Notes: generated by a model from the sequence alone, not told the origin. A DNA stretch of 23,154 nucleotides from JAEZFI01 sp044508215 (GCA_044508215.1 JBIQID010000035.1:1-23154), one strand, 5' to 3'. Shown: positions 8,285 to 16,403, counted from the stretch's first letter. Made by a program: numbers and translations.

Positions 8285-8290
8285 GGGTGC

Positions 8291-9751
8291 GTGTCCGATG
8301 CCCGTGTGCTGAGCGTGGCGGCGGGATCGCCGGCCGCGCTCGCCGGGGTCGCCGCCGACGACCTGATCCTGGCCGTGAACGGCCAGCCGCTGCGCGACGT
8401 GATCCAGTACCGCCTCCTCACCGACGAGGAGGAGGTCCACCTCGAACTGCTGCGCGGACCGCAGACGGTGGCCGCCGAGGTGTCGAAGGTCGCAGGGGAG
8501 CCGCTCGGCATCGAGGTGGCCTCCGCCGTGTTCGACGGGGTCCGGACCTGCGACAACCACTGCGAGTTCTGCTTCATCCACCAGCTGCCGCCGGGGATGC
8601 GGCGCAGCCTGTCGCTGAAGGACGACGACTACCGCCTGTCGTTCCTCTACGGGAACTTCACCACCCTCACCCGCTTCACCGAGGCGGACCTCGAGCGGGT
8701 GGTCACCGAGGGGCTCTCACCGCTCTACGTGTCGATCCACGCCACCGACCCCGAGCTGCGCGTCGAGATGCTGCGCAACCGGCGCGGTGCCGGGTCGCTG
8801 CGCTGGCTGCGGGCGCTCCTCGACCACGGGGTGGAGGTGCACGGCCAGATCGTGGTCTGCCCCGGCCTGAACGACGGCGCCGCCCTCGACGACACCCTCT
8901 GCGGGATCCTCGACGAGTATCCCGAGATGGCCGACGTGGCCGTCGTGCCGCTCGGCGTGTCCCGCTTCAACACCGAGCCCCGCATGCGGCCGCACACCCG
9001 GGCCGAGGCCGAGGCGGTGGTCGACCTCATCGAGACGTGGCAGCAGCGGTTCCGGCAGGTGCTGGGCCACCCCATGGTCCACGCCGCCGACGAGTACTTC
9101 CTCCTGGCCGGCCGACCCTTCCCCCAGGCCGAGGTGTACGGCGACTTCGGGATGCACGAGGACGGCATCGGCATGGCCCGGGCGTTCGAGGCCGAGTTCG
9201 AGGGCCGCACCGACGGCGACGCGATCGGCGTGCAGTCGGGGTTCTTCGCCGCAGTCGACGGCGCTCCCGCCGAGGGGTACCGCGCGCCGCGCCTGGCGCC
9301 GGGAGGGTCCGGTGGCTGCGGCAGCGCCTCCGGCTCGACCACCTCGGTGGCGCTGCGACCCCGCCGGATGGAGCCACGGCGGGTGGCGATCCTCACCGGC
9401 CCGCTGGGCGCCGAGGTGATCGGTCCGCTGGTGGACGCGCTGGGCCGGGACGACGTGCGCGTGGTCCCCGTGGAGAACCGGTTCTTCGGTGGGAACGTGG
9501 GCGTCACCGGTCTGATGGTGGGGGAGGACCTCGACCGGGTCCTGTCCGCCGAGCCCGAGGGCGACCGCTACCTCCTGCCCGACGTCTGCCTCTCCGGCGG
9601 GCGCTTCCTCGACGGCCTCACGCCGGCGGACCTCCCGCGCTCGGTGGAGGTGGTCCCGACGGACGGCGTCTCGCTGCGGCGCGCAATCGACGGAGCGGTG
9701 GCCGTGGCAGAAGCAGCGGTGGTGGCCGCGCCCGCGGTGGCTCGGACCTGA
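8291..9751 (+). CDS. DUF512 family radical SAM protein with N-terminal PDZ domain
   Basis: Of 486 residues, 5-60 form a PDZ-like domain (SVAAGSPAALAGVAADDLILAVNGQPL). A radical SAM core follows with the cluster motif C87-x3-C91-x2-C94 in CDNHCEFCFIHQLP, then the DUF512 domain with GDFGMHEDG, a Gly/Ser/Cys-rich loop (GGCGSASGS) and a C-terminal Rossmann-like part (AILTGPLGAEVI, ENRFFGGNVGVTGLM, LPDVCLSGGRFLDG). The family is widespread in Clostridia, Cyanobacteria and Actinobacteria, and its reaction is not established. The start is GTG 8291. It lies 11 nt upstream of der, a pairing I recall from Clostridia, which hints at a link with ribosome assembly or translation; that link is inference. 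Confidence 0.92.
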   Translation: MSDARVLSVAAGSPAALAGVAADDLILAVNGQPLRDVIQYRLLTDEEEVHLELLRGPQTVAAEVSKVAGEPLGIEVASAVFDGVRTCDNHCEFCFIHQLPPGMRRSLSLKDDDYRLSFLYGNFTTLTRFTEADLERVVTEGLSPLYVSIHATDPELRVEMLRNRRGAGSLRWLRALLDHGVEVHGQIVVCPGLNDGAALDDTLCGILDEYPEMADVAVVPLGVSRFNTEPRMRPHTRAEAEAVVDLIETWQQRFRQVLGHPMVHAADEYFLLAGRPFPQAEVYGDFGMHEDGIGMARAFEAEFEGRTDGDAIGVQSGFFAAVDGAPAEGYRAPRLAPGGSGGCGSASGSTTSVALRPRRMEPRRVAILTGPLGAEVIGPLVDALGRDDVRVVPVENRFFGGNVGVTGLMVGEDLDRVLSAEPEGDRYLLPDVCLSGGRFLDGLTPADLPRSVEVVPTDGVSLRRAIDGAVAVAEAAVVAAPAVART

Positions 9752-9762
9752 AGGACGGCACG

Positions 9763-11106
9763 ATGAGCAGCTCGCGCCCGGTGGTGGCGATCGTCGGACG
9801 CCCCAACGTGGGGAAGTCCACGCTGATGAACCGGATCGTCGGCCGGCGTGAGGCGATCGTGGAGGAGCGCCCCGGCGTCACCCGCGACCGCAAGACGGTG
9901 GAGGCCAGCTGGCGGGGCACCACGTTCGACCTCGTGGACACCGGTGGATGGATGTCGGGCGGCAGCGAGCTCGACCAGAAGGTGTCCCGGCAGAGCGAGG
10001 CGGCCCTGAGGGAAGCCGACGTCGTCCTGTTCGTGGTCGACGCGATGGTCGGCGTCACCGACGAGGACGAGGCGGTGGCCGACCTGGTGCGCCGGCTCTC
10101 CCAGCCGGTCCTCCTCGTGGCCAACAAGGTCGACGACTCCCGCCACGAGGCCGCGATCTGGGACCTCATGGCGCTGGGTCTGGGCGAGCCGATGCCGATC
10201 TCGGCGATCCACGGGCGAGGGACCGGGGACCTGCTCGACGAGGTCGTCGACCGCCTGCCGGACGCCGCAGCGCCGGACGAGGCCGACGACGAGGCCCCGG
10301 GCGATGTCGACGAAGACGCCTACGAGGGACCTGCGGCAGTCTTCTCCGTGGCGCTCGTGGGCCGCCCCAACGTCGGGAAGTCGACGCTCTTCAACCGGCT
10401 GATCGGCGAGGACCGGGCGGTGGTGCACGACATGCCGGGCACCACCCGGGACGCGATCGACACCGTGGTCGAGACGGACCACGGGCCGCTCCAGTTCATC
10501 GACACGGCCGGCATGCGTCGGAAGTCGCGCATCGACGAGGGCACCGAGTACTTCTCGATGGTGCGCGCGCTCCAGGCGGTGGACCGGGCCGACTCGGCCC
10601 TCCTCGTGATCGACGCCACCGAGGGCATCACCCACCAGGACCAGCGCCTGGCCGAACGCATCGACGCGGCGGGCTGCCCGATCGTGGTGGTGCTCAACAA
10701 GTGGGAGCTGCTCGACGCCGAGGCCCGCGCCGACGTGCTCCACCAGCTGGGGCGCAAGCTCTACTTCCTCGGCGAGGCGGCGGTGCTGAAGACCTCCGCG
10801 ATGTCCGGGCGCGGGGTGCACAAGATCCTCCCGGCGCTGGGGGCAGCGATCGAGGCGTACCGGCGCCGGGTGCCGACGCGCCGGGTGAACGACGTGCTCC
10901 GTGCTGCGCAGCAGGCCCAGCCCGGGCCTCACGGCGTTCGGGTGCTGTACGCCACGCAGGGCGCCACCGATCCGCCCACGTTCACGCTCTTCGCGAACAA
11001 GGAGGTGCCACCGCACTACCTCCGGTACCTCGAGCGGAAGCTGCGTGAGGAGTTCGACCTGCAGCAGACGCCGGTGAAGATGCGCGTCCGCCGACGCGAC
11101 GAGTAG
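9763..11106 (+). CDS. der: ribosome biogenesis GTPase Der (EngA)
   Basis: Essential tandem GTPase needed for 50S subunit maturation. The 447-residue protein has two G domains: P-loops GRPNVGKST near residues 12-20 and 199-207, switch II DTGGW and DTAGM, and specificity motifs NKVD and NKWE, joined by an acidic linker (DEADDEAPGDVDED). The C-terminal KH-like domain ends with EEFDLQQTPVKMRVRRRDE. Start ATG 9763 has AAGGA 7 nt upstream, and the gene begins 11 nt after the DUF512 gene, so the two form an operon. A hairpin follows at 11133-11149. Confidence 0.97.
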   Translation: MSSSRPVVAIVGRPNVGKSTLMNRIVGRREAIVEERPGVTRDRKTVEASWRGTTFDLVDTGGWMSGGSELDQKVSRQSEAALREADVVLFVVDAMVGVTDEDEAVADLVRRLSQPVLLVANKVDDSRHEAAIWDLMALGLGEPMPISAIHGRGTGDLLDEVVDRLPDAAAPDEADDEAPGDVDEDAYEGPAAVFSVALVGRPNVGKSTLFNRLIGEDRAVVHDMPGTTRDAIDTVVETDHGPLQFIDTAGMRRKSRIDEGTEYFSMVRALQAVDRADSALLVIDATEGITHQDQRLAERIDAAGCPIVVVLNKWELLDAEARADVLHQLGRKLYFLGEAAVLKTSAMSGRGVHKILPALGAAIEAYRRRVPTRRVNDVLRAAQQAQPGPHGVRVLYATQGATDPPTFTLFANKEVPPHYLRYLERKLREEFDLQQTPVKMRVRRRDE

Positions 11107-11132
11107 CCCGCCAGATCTCTGCCACGCCCGGC

Positions 11133-11149
11133 GTCGGTGGCGCACCGAC
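11133..11149 (+). terminator. hairpin downstream of der
   Basis: GTCGGTG - GCG - CACCGAC forms a perfect 7-bp stem with a 3-nt loop, 27 nt after the der stop. No T-tract follows, so termination is plausible but unproven. Confidence 0.45.
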
Positions 11150-11193
11150 CACTGCCCGTGACGTCGCGCAGCCCTCCTGAAGTCGGCCGCGGT

Positions 11194-11199
11194 TAGCCT
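11194..11199 (+). promoter_or_regulatory. -10 box TAGCCT of the SpoIIE-type phosphatase gene
   Basis: TAGCCT is followed by 6 nt and the ATG at 11206 without a Shine-Dalgarno, the same layout as at 8279. Confidence 0.5.
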
Positions 11200-11205
11200 G
11201 GTCCG

Positions 11206-12279
11206 ATGAAGTGGCTTCTCGGCGGGGTCGCGCTCGCGTCGCTGGTCGGCGTGGTGCTCTGGACCCGCTCCGCTCTCTTCCGCCTGAAGTTCCTCCGTCG
11301 CAGCCGGTCGTTCTCCTCCGACCCCGACGTGAGGGTGCTGGCGTGGGGTGCGCTCTCGCGGGACGCGCACATGGCGCTCGTCTATGCCGTGGTGGGCATC
11401 GCCGCCGGGGCGGGCGCGCTCGTCGACACGGATGCGCTGGCGTGGAGCCTCGCCCTCGTCGCGGTGCCGCTCGCCTGGACGATCTGGCTGTCGCGCTACG
11501 CGAGGCGGGAGGCCCGCATGTCGAACATGCGCCTGGGCCTCGAACAGCGGGCACACGAGGTGCTGCGCGAGGCCGACCTGGCCCCGCGCCGCTGGGCCGA
11601 GCGGCTCGCTCCGTCGACGCTGCCCGACGTCGCCGGCTTCGACGTGGGGACCGCGCACCAGGCCGGCGAAGGCGTCATGTCGGGTGACTTCATCGACGTC
11701 TGCACGCTCCCCGGTGGGCGCCTGTGCTGCGTGGTCGGCGACGTGACGGGCCACGACGTGGAGGCGTCGATCACGGCGATGCAGACCAAGTACCTGCTGC
11801 GTTCGTACCTGCGTCGCTTCCGCGACCCCGGGCAGGCGCTCGAGGAGCTGAACGCGCAGCTGATCGACCTCGAGCGGCCCGAGGAGTTCATCTCGCTGTT
11901 CGTGGCGATCTTCGACCAGGTGGCCGGCACGGTGCGCTACGCGTCGGCAGGCCACCCGCCGGGTTGGCTGCTCGTGGAACGGAGCCCCACGGCGCTGCCC
12001 GCCACCGGCTCGCTCCTGATGATGGACCCGTCGTCCACCTACCTGTCGTCCGAGCGACCCTTCCGTGAGGGCGACGTGCTCCTGGTGGCCACCGACGGCC
12101 TGTCCGAGGCGCGGAACGGCGACCAGTTCTTCGGGGAGGAACGGGTCGCCGGGGTCCTCCGTCGGGAGGCCGACACATCACCGCCCGTGCTGTGCAAGGT
12201 GCTGATCGAGGCTGCCGTGGAACACGCCGGTGGGCCGCTGAGCGACGACGTGTCTGTGCTCGCTGTGAGGAGGGCGTGA
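11206..12279 (+). CDS. membrane-anchored PP2C/SpoIIE-type serine phosphatase
   Basis: A 357-residue signalling phosphatase. Three hydrophobic segments (about 2-20, 56-74, 79-97) form the membrane part. A charged, probably coiled linker (100-135) leads to the SpoIIE/RsbU-like catalytic domain with the metal-binding aspartates D161 (MSGDFIDV) and D179 (VGDVTGHDVEAS), then SAGHPPG, TDGLSEARN and SDDVSVLAVRR. Relatives dephosphorylate anti-anti-sigma factors (RsbV/SpoIIAA type). No sigma, anti-sigma or STAS gene is in the window, so its target lies elsewhere. There is no extracytoplasmic sensor domain beyond the short membrane loops. It begins with a leaderless-type promoter and ends 13 nt before the carboxyltransferase gene. 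Confidence 0.9.
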   Translation: MKWLLGGVALASLVGVVLWTRSALFRLKFLRRSRSFSSDPDVRVLAWGALSRDAHMALVYAVVGIAAGAGALVDTDALAWSLALVAVPLAWTIWLSRYARREARMSNMRLGLEQRAHEVLREADLAPRRWAERLAPSTLPDVAGFDVGTAHQAGEGVMSGDFIDVCTLPGGRLCCVVGDVTGHDVEASITAMQTKYLLRSYLRRFRDPGQALEELNAQLIDLERPEEFISLFVAIFDQVAGTVRYASAGHPPGWLLVERSPTALPATGSLLMMDPSSTYLSSERPFREGDVLLVATDGLSEARNGDQFFGEERVAGVLRREADTSPPVLCKVLIEAAVEHAGGPLSDDVSVLAVRRA

Positions 12280-12292
12280 CACACTGCGGCAC

Positions 12293-13879
12293 ATGACCGA
12301 CCCCTCGACGATCGACCAGTCCGCCAGGCCCGCAGAGCCCGACGAGCAGGAGTCGACCGCTCAGGACCGCGTCGCAGCGGCCCTGGAGCGTTCGATCAGG
12401 GGCAACCTCCACAAGGAGGGCGAGAAGCTCGCACGCCAGGGGAAGCTCTTCGTCCGGGACCGGATCGACCTGCTGTGCGATCCCGGCTCGTTCGTGGAGG
12501 ACGGTCGGCTGGCCAACGCGATGGCCCACGACCTGCCCGCCGACGGCGTGGTCACCGGTGTCGGGACGATCGACGGCCGGCCCGTCGCGGTGATGGCGAA
12601 CGACCCGACGGTGAAGGCCGGGTCGTGGGGCGCCCGCACGGTGGAGAAGATCGTGCGGCTCACCGACCTGGCGCTGCGCGACTCGCTGCCGGTCGTGTGG
12701 CTGGTGGACTCGGCCGGCGCTCGGATCACCGACCAGGTCGAGCTGTTCCCCGGCCGACGGGGGGCGGGCCGCATCTTCTACAACCAGGTCCGGCTGTCGG
12801 GGAAGGTGCCGCAGATCTGCTGCCTGTTCGGCCCGTCAGCCGCGGGCGGGGCCTACATCCCGGCGTTCTGCGACATCGTGATCATGGTCGAGGGCAACGC
12901 CTCGATGTACCTGGGCTCGCCGCGCATGGCCGAGATGGTGATCGGCGAGGTCACCACGCTCGAGGAGATGGGTGGCGCCCGGATGCACACGACCGTGTCG
13001 GGGTGTGGCGACAACCTGGCGCACGACGACCACGACGCCATCGAGCAGGCGAAGGCGTACTTCACCTACTTCCCGACCCGCTGGGACGAGCCGCTGCCGC
13101 ACTACGAGCCGCTGCCCCCCGTGCGCGAGCTGGACGACACCGTGGTCCCCGCCACCGAGGCGCAGGGCTACGACATGCACCGGGTCATCGAGTGCCTCGT
13201 GGACGCCGAGAGCTTCTTCGAGGTGAAGCCGCTGTTCGCCCCCGAGCTGATCGTGGGCCTCGGGCTGCTCGAGGGCCGCCCGGTTGGCTTCGTGGCGAAC
13301 AACCCGGCCGTGAAGGGCGGCGTGCTCTTCACCGACACGGCCGACAAGGCGGCGCGCTTCATCTGGTGCTGCGACGCGTTCGGGATCCCGCTCGTCTTCC
13401 TCGCTGACGTGCCCGGCTTCATGGTCGGGACCGCGGTGGAGCGCGAGGGCATCATCCGGCACGGGGCGAAGATGATCACCGCGGTGAGCGAGGCCACGGT
13501 GCCGAAGGTGTCGGTCGTGGTCCGCAAGGCGTACGGCGCGGGCCTCTACGCGATGAGCGGGCCGGCGTTCGAGCCGGAGGCCACCATCGCCCTCCCCACG
13601 GCGAAGATCGCTGTGATGGGCCCGGAGGCCGCGGTGAACGCGGTGTTCGCCAACAAGATCGCCGCCATCGAGGACCCTGCCGAGCGGGAGGCGTTCGTCG
13701 CCGAGCAGCGGCGCATCTACGAGGAGGACGTCGACCTCCTGCGCCTCGCGTCCGAGCTGGTGGTGGACGCCGTGGTCGACTGGGGCGACCTCCGCTCGGA
13801 GATCGACCACCGCCTGCAGCGGGCCGCTGGGAAGACCCGCCACTTCTCGGATCGCCGCCACGGCGTGCCGCCCGTCTGA
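12293..13879 (+). CDS. acyl-CoA carboxylase, carboxyltransferase (beta) subunit
   Basis: Transfers the carboxyl group from biotin to an acyl-CoA, making malonyl-, methylmalonyl- or a related CoA thioester. The 528-residue protein has the tandem crotonase-like carboxyltransferase domains of PccB/AccD/MccB: GGAYIPAFCDIVIMVEGNASMYLGSP in the N-terminal half (acyl-CoA side), FLADVPGFMVGTAVE, then YGAGLYAMSGPAFEP and the IALPTAKIAVMGPEAAVNAVFANKI block in the C-terminal half (biotin side). The N-terminal ~25 residues are a polar tail. Start ATG 12293 has no close Shine-Dalgarno; CACACT at 12280-12285 may be a degenerate -10, or it may be read through from the phosphatase gene. No biotin carboxylase/BCCP gene is nearby, so the substrate cannot be assigned. 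Confidence 0.92.
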   Translation: MTDPSTIDQSARPAEPDEQESTAQDRVAAALERSIRGNLHKEGEKLARQGKLFVRDRIDLLCDPGSFVEDGRLANAMAHDLPADGVVTGVGTIDGRPVAVMANDPTVKAGSWGARTVEKIVRLTDLALRDSLPVVWLVDSAGARITDQVELFPGRRGAGRIFYNQVRLSGKVPQICCLFGPSAAGGAYIPAFCDIVIMVEGNASMYLGSPRMAEMVIGEVTTLEEMGGARMHTTVSGCGDNLAHDDHDAIEQAKAYFTYFPTRWDEPLPHYEPLPPVRELDDTVVPATEAQGYDMHRVIECLVDAESFFEVKPLFAPELIVGLGLLEGRPVGFVANNPAVKGGVLFTDTADKAARFIWCCDAFGIPLVFLADVPGFMVGTAVEREGIIRHGAKMITAVSEATVPKVSVVVRKAYGAGLYAMSGPAFEPEATIALPTAKIAVMGPEAAVNAVFANKIAAIEDPAEREAFVAEQRRIYEEDVDLLRLASELVVDAVVDWGDLRSEIDHRLQRAAGKTRHFSDRRHGVPPV

Positions 13880-13893
13880 CGGTGCTCGCCGGC

Positions 13894-13924
13894 CTCGTCG
13901 CCGCGCTTGATGTGCGGCGACGGG
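13894..13924 (+). terminator. hairpin downstream of the carboxyltransferase gene
   Basis: An 11-bp stem (13894-13904 with 13914-13924, one G-U pair) closes a 9-nt loop, 14 nt after the stop. It has no T-tract. The rest of the spacer to 13987 carries GGAAGG, the Shine-Dalgarno of the next gene. Confidence 0.45.
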
Positions 13925-13987
13925 CGAGGTGAGGATCTGACCCCTCCGGGTCCCCTGCCGTAGCGGCCCGGCGACGGAAGGAAGGTC

Positions 13988-15163
13988 GTGTCCGACTTCT
14001 CGAGCGGTTCCGACCTGGCCGTGTTCGCGGTCGTGGTGCTCGTGCGCCTCGTCGTGCCGCTGTTCATCCCCCGGTTCCCGCTGCCGGCGATCCTGGCGGC
14101 GCTGGTCGCCGACGCCCTGGACCACTCCGTGTTCCAGGCGCTCACCGACTTCGACCTCGGCGGCTACCAGACCTACGACAAGGGCCTCGACGTCTACTAC
14201 CTCACCGTCGCCTACATCTCGACGGTCCGGAACTGGGGCGGTGGCCACGCGTTCGTGGTGGGGCGCTTCCTCTGGTACTGGCGGCTCGTGGGCGTCGCCC
14301 TCTTCGAGTACACGGAGGCACGCTGGCTGCTCGTCGTGTTCCCGAACACGTTCGAGTACTTCTTCATCGCGGTCGAGGCGCTGAAGGTGTCCCGCAACCC
14401 CTTCAGCCTCACGAACCGGCAGCTGACGGCGCTGGCGGCGGGGATCTGGGTGGTGGTGAAGATCCCGCAGGAGATCTGGATCCACGTTGCCCAGCTCGAC
14501 GTGACCGACGTGGTGAAGGAGCACCTCTTCGGTGCGGAGCCGGATGCCACGTGGTCCTCGACGGTCGCCGGGCGTCCGATGGCGCTCGTGCTGGTGGTGG
14601 CCGCGCTCGCTGCGTTCGCGTGGGCGCTGCGCTGGTCGACCCGCTTCCTGCCGCCACCGTCGTTCCCGCCGACCTTCGACGCCGACGTCCAGGGCCGCCA
14701 CCTCGGGTGGAGCCCGCCCGGCCCTCGGGTCAGGCCCCGTGCCTTCTTCGGGTGGCCGTTCGTGGAGAAGGTGGCGCTGGTGTCCCTGGTGACGTTGATC
14801 TTCCTCCGGATCGTCCCGAGCGCCGATCGGAGCGTCCTCGGCGTGATCACCGGCACCGCCGCCCTGATCGGGGTGAGCGCCGTCCGCAACCGGTGGCTGG
14901 CCGACCGCTCGGTCCTGTGGCGCTCGGTCATCGTCCAGTTCGTGGCGATGTACGCCCTCGACGTGGTGCTCGTGCTGGTGTGGCGGGAGCTGCTGCCCAT
15001 GCCGAACGGCCGCACGCCGGTGGGCAGCACGCTCTTCCTCACCTCGCTCCTGACGCTGGTCGTCGTGACGTTCGACCGCTTCCAGGCGATCGCCCAGCAG
15101 CACTCCCGTGACCGGCGCGTCGCCCGTCTGGAGCGCACCGCTGCCAGACTGGGTGCCACATGA
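13988..15163 (+). CDS. multi-pass membrane protein of unknown function
   Basis: I do not recognise this 391-residue protein. It has about seven hydrophobic segments: near residues 10-28 and 31-42, around 97-122 (with many aromatics: RFLWYWRLVGVALFEY), near 152-166, 198-214, 258-272, and the pair near 278-292 and 315-335, with another near 347-361. A polar, proline-rich loop (about 216-252: FLPPPSFPPTFDAD) separates the halves, and the C-terminus is a basic, probably helical tail (RDRRVARLERTAARL). The N-terminal part contains DHSVFQALTDFDLGGYQTYDKGLDVYYL between hydrophobic stretches. Start GTG 13988 is set by GGAAGG about 8 nt upstream. The stop overlaps the ATG of the metallo-hydrolase gene (ATGA), so the two are made together. 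Confidence 0.8.
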   Translation: MSDFSSGSDLAVFAVVVLVRLVVPLFIPRFPLPAILAALVADALDHSVFQALTDFDLGGYQTYDKGLDVYYLTVAYISTVRNWGGGHAFVVGRFLWYWRLVGVALFEYTEARWLLVVFPNTFEYFFIAVEALKVSRNPFSLTNRQLTALAAGIWVVVKIPQEIWIHVAQLDVTDVVKEHLFGAEPDATWSSTVAGRPMALVLVVAALAAFAWALRWSTRFLPPPSFPPTFDADVQGRHLGWSPPGPRVRPRAFFGWPFVEKVALVSLVTLIFLRIVPSADRSVLGVITGTAALIGVSAVRNRWLADRSVLWRSVIVQFVAMYALDVVLVLVWRELLPMPNGRTPVGSTLFLTSLLTLVVVTFDRFQAIAQQHSRDRRVARLERTAARLGAT

Positions 15164-16041
15164 AGCGGGGAGAGGCGGCGGGCACACCCGCACAGGCGGA
15201 CGTGACGGTGACGTGGGTGGGCCACGCCACGGTGCTGGTCGAGGTGGCGGGGTTCCGCATCGTCACCGATCCCGCGCTCACGCCGCGCCTCGCGCACCTG
15301 GTCCGTCACGTGCCCGCTCCGGATCTGGGTCGCGTGGACGCCGTGCTGTTGTCGCACCTGCACGCGGACCACCTGCACCGGCGGTCCCTCCGGCGGGTGG
15401 CGGACGGAGCGAGGGTGGTCGTGCCGGCGGGAGGGGAGACCTTGCTGAGGCGACTGGGTGCGAGCGGCGTCGACGGCGTCCGCCCCGGAGACCGTGTCGA
15501 CCTGGGCCCCGGCGGGAGGGGTGATCGGGTGGCGGTCGAGGTGGTGCACGCCGACCACAGCTGCCGACGTGGGCCGCACACCCGGCACTCGGCGGATCCG
15601 GTGGGCTTCGTGATCCGAGGTCGCGGCCGATCCGTCTACTTCGCCGGCGACACGGGCCTCTTCGACACGATGGGCGACGGCTGGGGGACGCTGGATGTGG
15701 CGCTGCTGCCGATCTGGGGCTGGGGTCGCACCCTCGGAACGCACCACCTCGATCCGCGCACCGCGGTGACCGCCACCCAGCGCATGCAGCCCCGCAGCGT
15801 CGTGCCCATCCACTGGGGGACCTACAGCCCGATGCGCCCGGGTCGAGGGGCTCCCGGCTGGCTGGAGCACCCTCTCGAGCAGTTCCGCCACCACCTCGCC
15901 GAAGCCGACCTGGCACACCGCCTGCACGCACTCCGCCCCGGCGGTTCGATGGTCCTGGCGGATGGCGAGCCGCGGCCGGGCGACGGCTCGGGCGACGGCT
16001 CCGCCGAGGGTCACGGCGTCGGCGCCTCGACGGCGGCCTGA
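15160..16041 (+). CDS. UlaG/NAPE-PLD-like metallo-beta-lactamase-fold hydrolase
   Basis: A 293-residue metal-dependent hydrolase of the MBL superfamily. It opens with WVGHATVLVEVAGFRIVTDP, typical of the UlaG/NAPE-PLD branch, then has the metal motif H66-L-H68-A-D70-H71, a further His-rich region (VVHADHSCRRGPHTRHSADP) as in NAPE-PLD-like proteins, FAGDTGLFD with the bridging Asp, and PIHWGTYSP with the last metal His. The final ~25 residues are a Gly/Asp/Ser tail of low complexity. Relatives act on N-acyl-phosphatidylethanolamine or sugar lactones; the substrate here is unknown. ATG 15160 overlaps the stop of the membrane-protein gene, which hints that the two work on the same compound, perhaps a lipid. 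Confidence 0.88.
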   Translation: MKRGEAAGTPAQADVTVTWVGHATVLVEVAGFRIVTDPALTPRLAHLVRHVPAPDLGRVDAVLLSHLHADHLHRRSLRRVADGARVVVPAGGETLLRRLGASGVDGVRPGDRVDLGPGGRGDRVAVEVVHADHSCRRGPHTRHSADPVGFVIRGRGRSVYFAGDTGLFDTMGDGWGTLDVALLPIWGWGRTLGTHHLDPRTAVTATQRMQPRSVVPIHWGTYSPMRPGRGAPGWLEHPLEQFRHHLAEADLAHRLHALRPGGSMVLADGEPRPGDGSGDGSAEGHGVGASTAA

Positions 16042-16115
16042 CCGCCACGACGGCGTCTCCCGGGCTGCCGGGGTGGTTTGGCGCACCTCCGAGATGGCGG
16101 GGGAGACTGCAGCAC

Positions 16116-16328
16116 GTGCCCTGGTGCGAGGACTGCGCCCGCTTCTACAACCCCAACACCCTCTCGGTGGAGGGTGACTGCCCCGAGGGGCACCACGTCG
16201 CCGACCCCGTCGACGAGGAGGAAGAGGAGCAGATCCCGGTCCCGTGGCACTTCAAGCTGATGCTCGCGGCGCTGGTGATCTACCTCGGCTGGCGGCTGAT
16301 CCAGGGCATCGGCTGGCTCGTCGGCTGA
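16116..16328 (+). CDS. 70-residue zinc-ribbon-like protein with one C-terminal TM helix
   Basis: A small protein I cannot name. Residues 1-25 hold a Cys pair and a Cys/His pair, CEDC and CPEGHH, that could form a zinc knuckle (MPWCEDCARFYNP; LSVEGDCPEGHHV). An acidic run follows (DPVDEEEEEQ), then a single hydrophobic helix near 46-69 (FKLMLAALVIYLGWRLIQGI) ending at the C-terminus, so a tail-anchored protein with the ribbon in the cytosol is likely. The GTG start has GGGGGAG about 10 nt upstream; GAGACT at 16103-16108 could be a degenerate -10. The composition (ribbon, acid spacer, TM) and a start right at the first CxxC argue that it is real despite its size. Confidence 0.75.
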   Translation: MPWCEDCARFYNPNTLSVEGDCPEGHHVADPVDEEEEEQIPVPWHFKLMLAALVIYLGWRLIQGIGWLVG

Positions 16329-16387
16329 GCCCCTCGGGGGCCGGGCGGTGCGTCGTCCTCGAATCGAAGGCGGTTCCACCAGGCGGC

Positions 16388-16393
16388 TACAGT
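16388..16393 (+). promoter_or_regulatory. -10 box TACAGT of tRNA-Pro
   Basis: TACAGT ends 10 nt before the mature tRNA 5' end. A weak -35 (TCGAAG, 16364-16369) lies 18 nt upstream. Confidence 0.45.
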
Positions 16394-16403
16394 CGCCTCC
16401 TCA

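Noticed and set aside
8188..8290. Riboswitch in the spacer between the hydrolase operon and the DUF512 gene
   Set aside because: It has only a Shine-Dalgarno, a -10 box and a 4-bp inverted repeat, with no extended conserved structure recognised.
9568..11955. 795-residue minus-strand open frame antisense to der and the phosphatase gene
   Set aside because: It has no domain pattern and is rich in His/Arg/Gly as an artefact of GC-rich antisense reading; the opposite strand encodes clear families.
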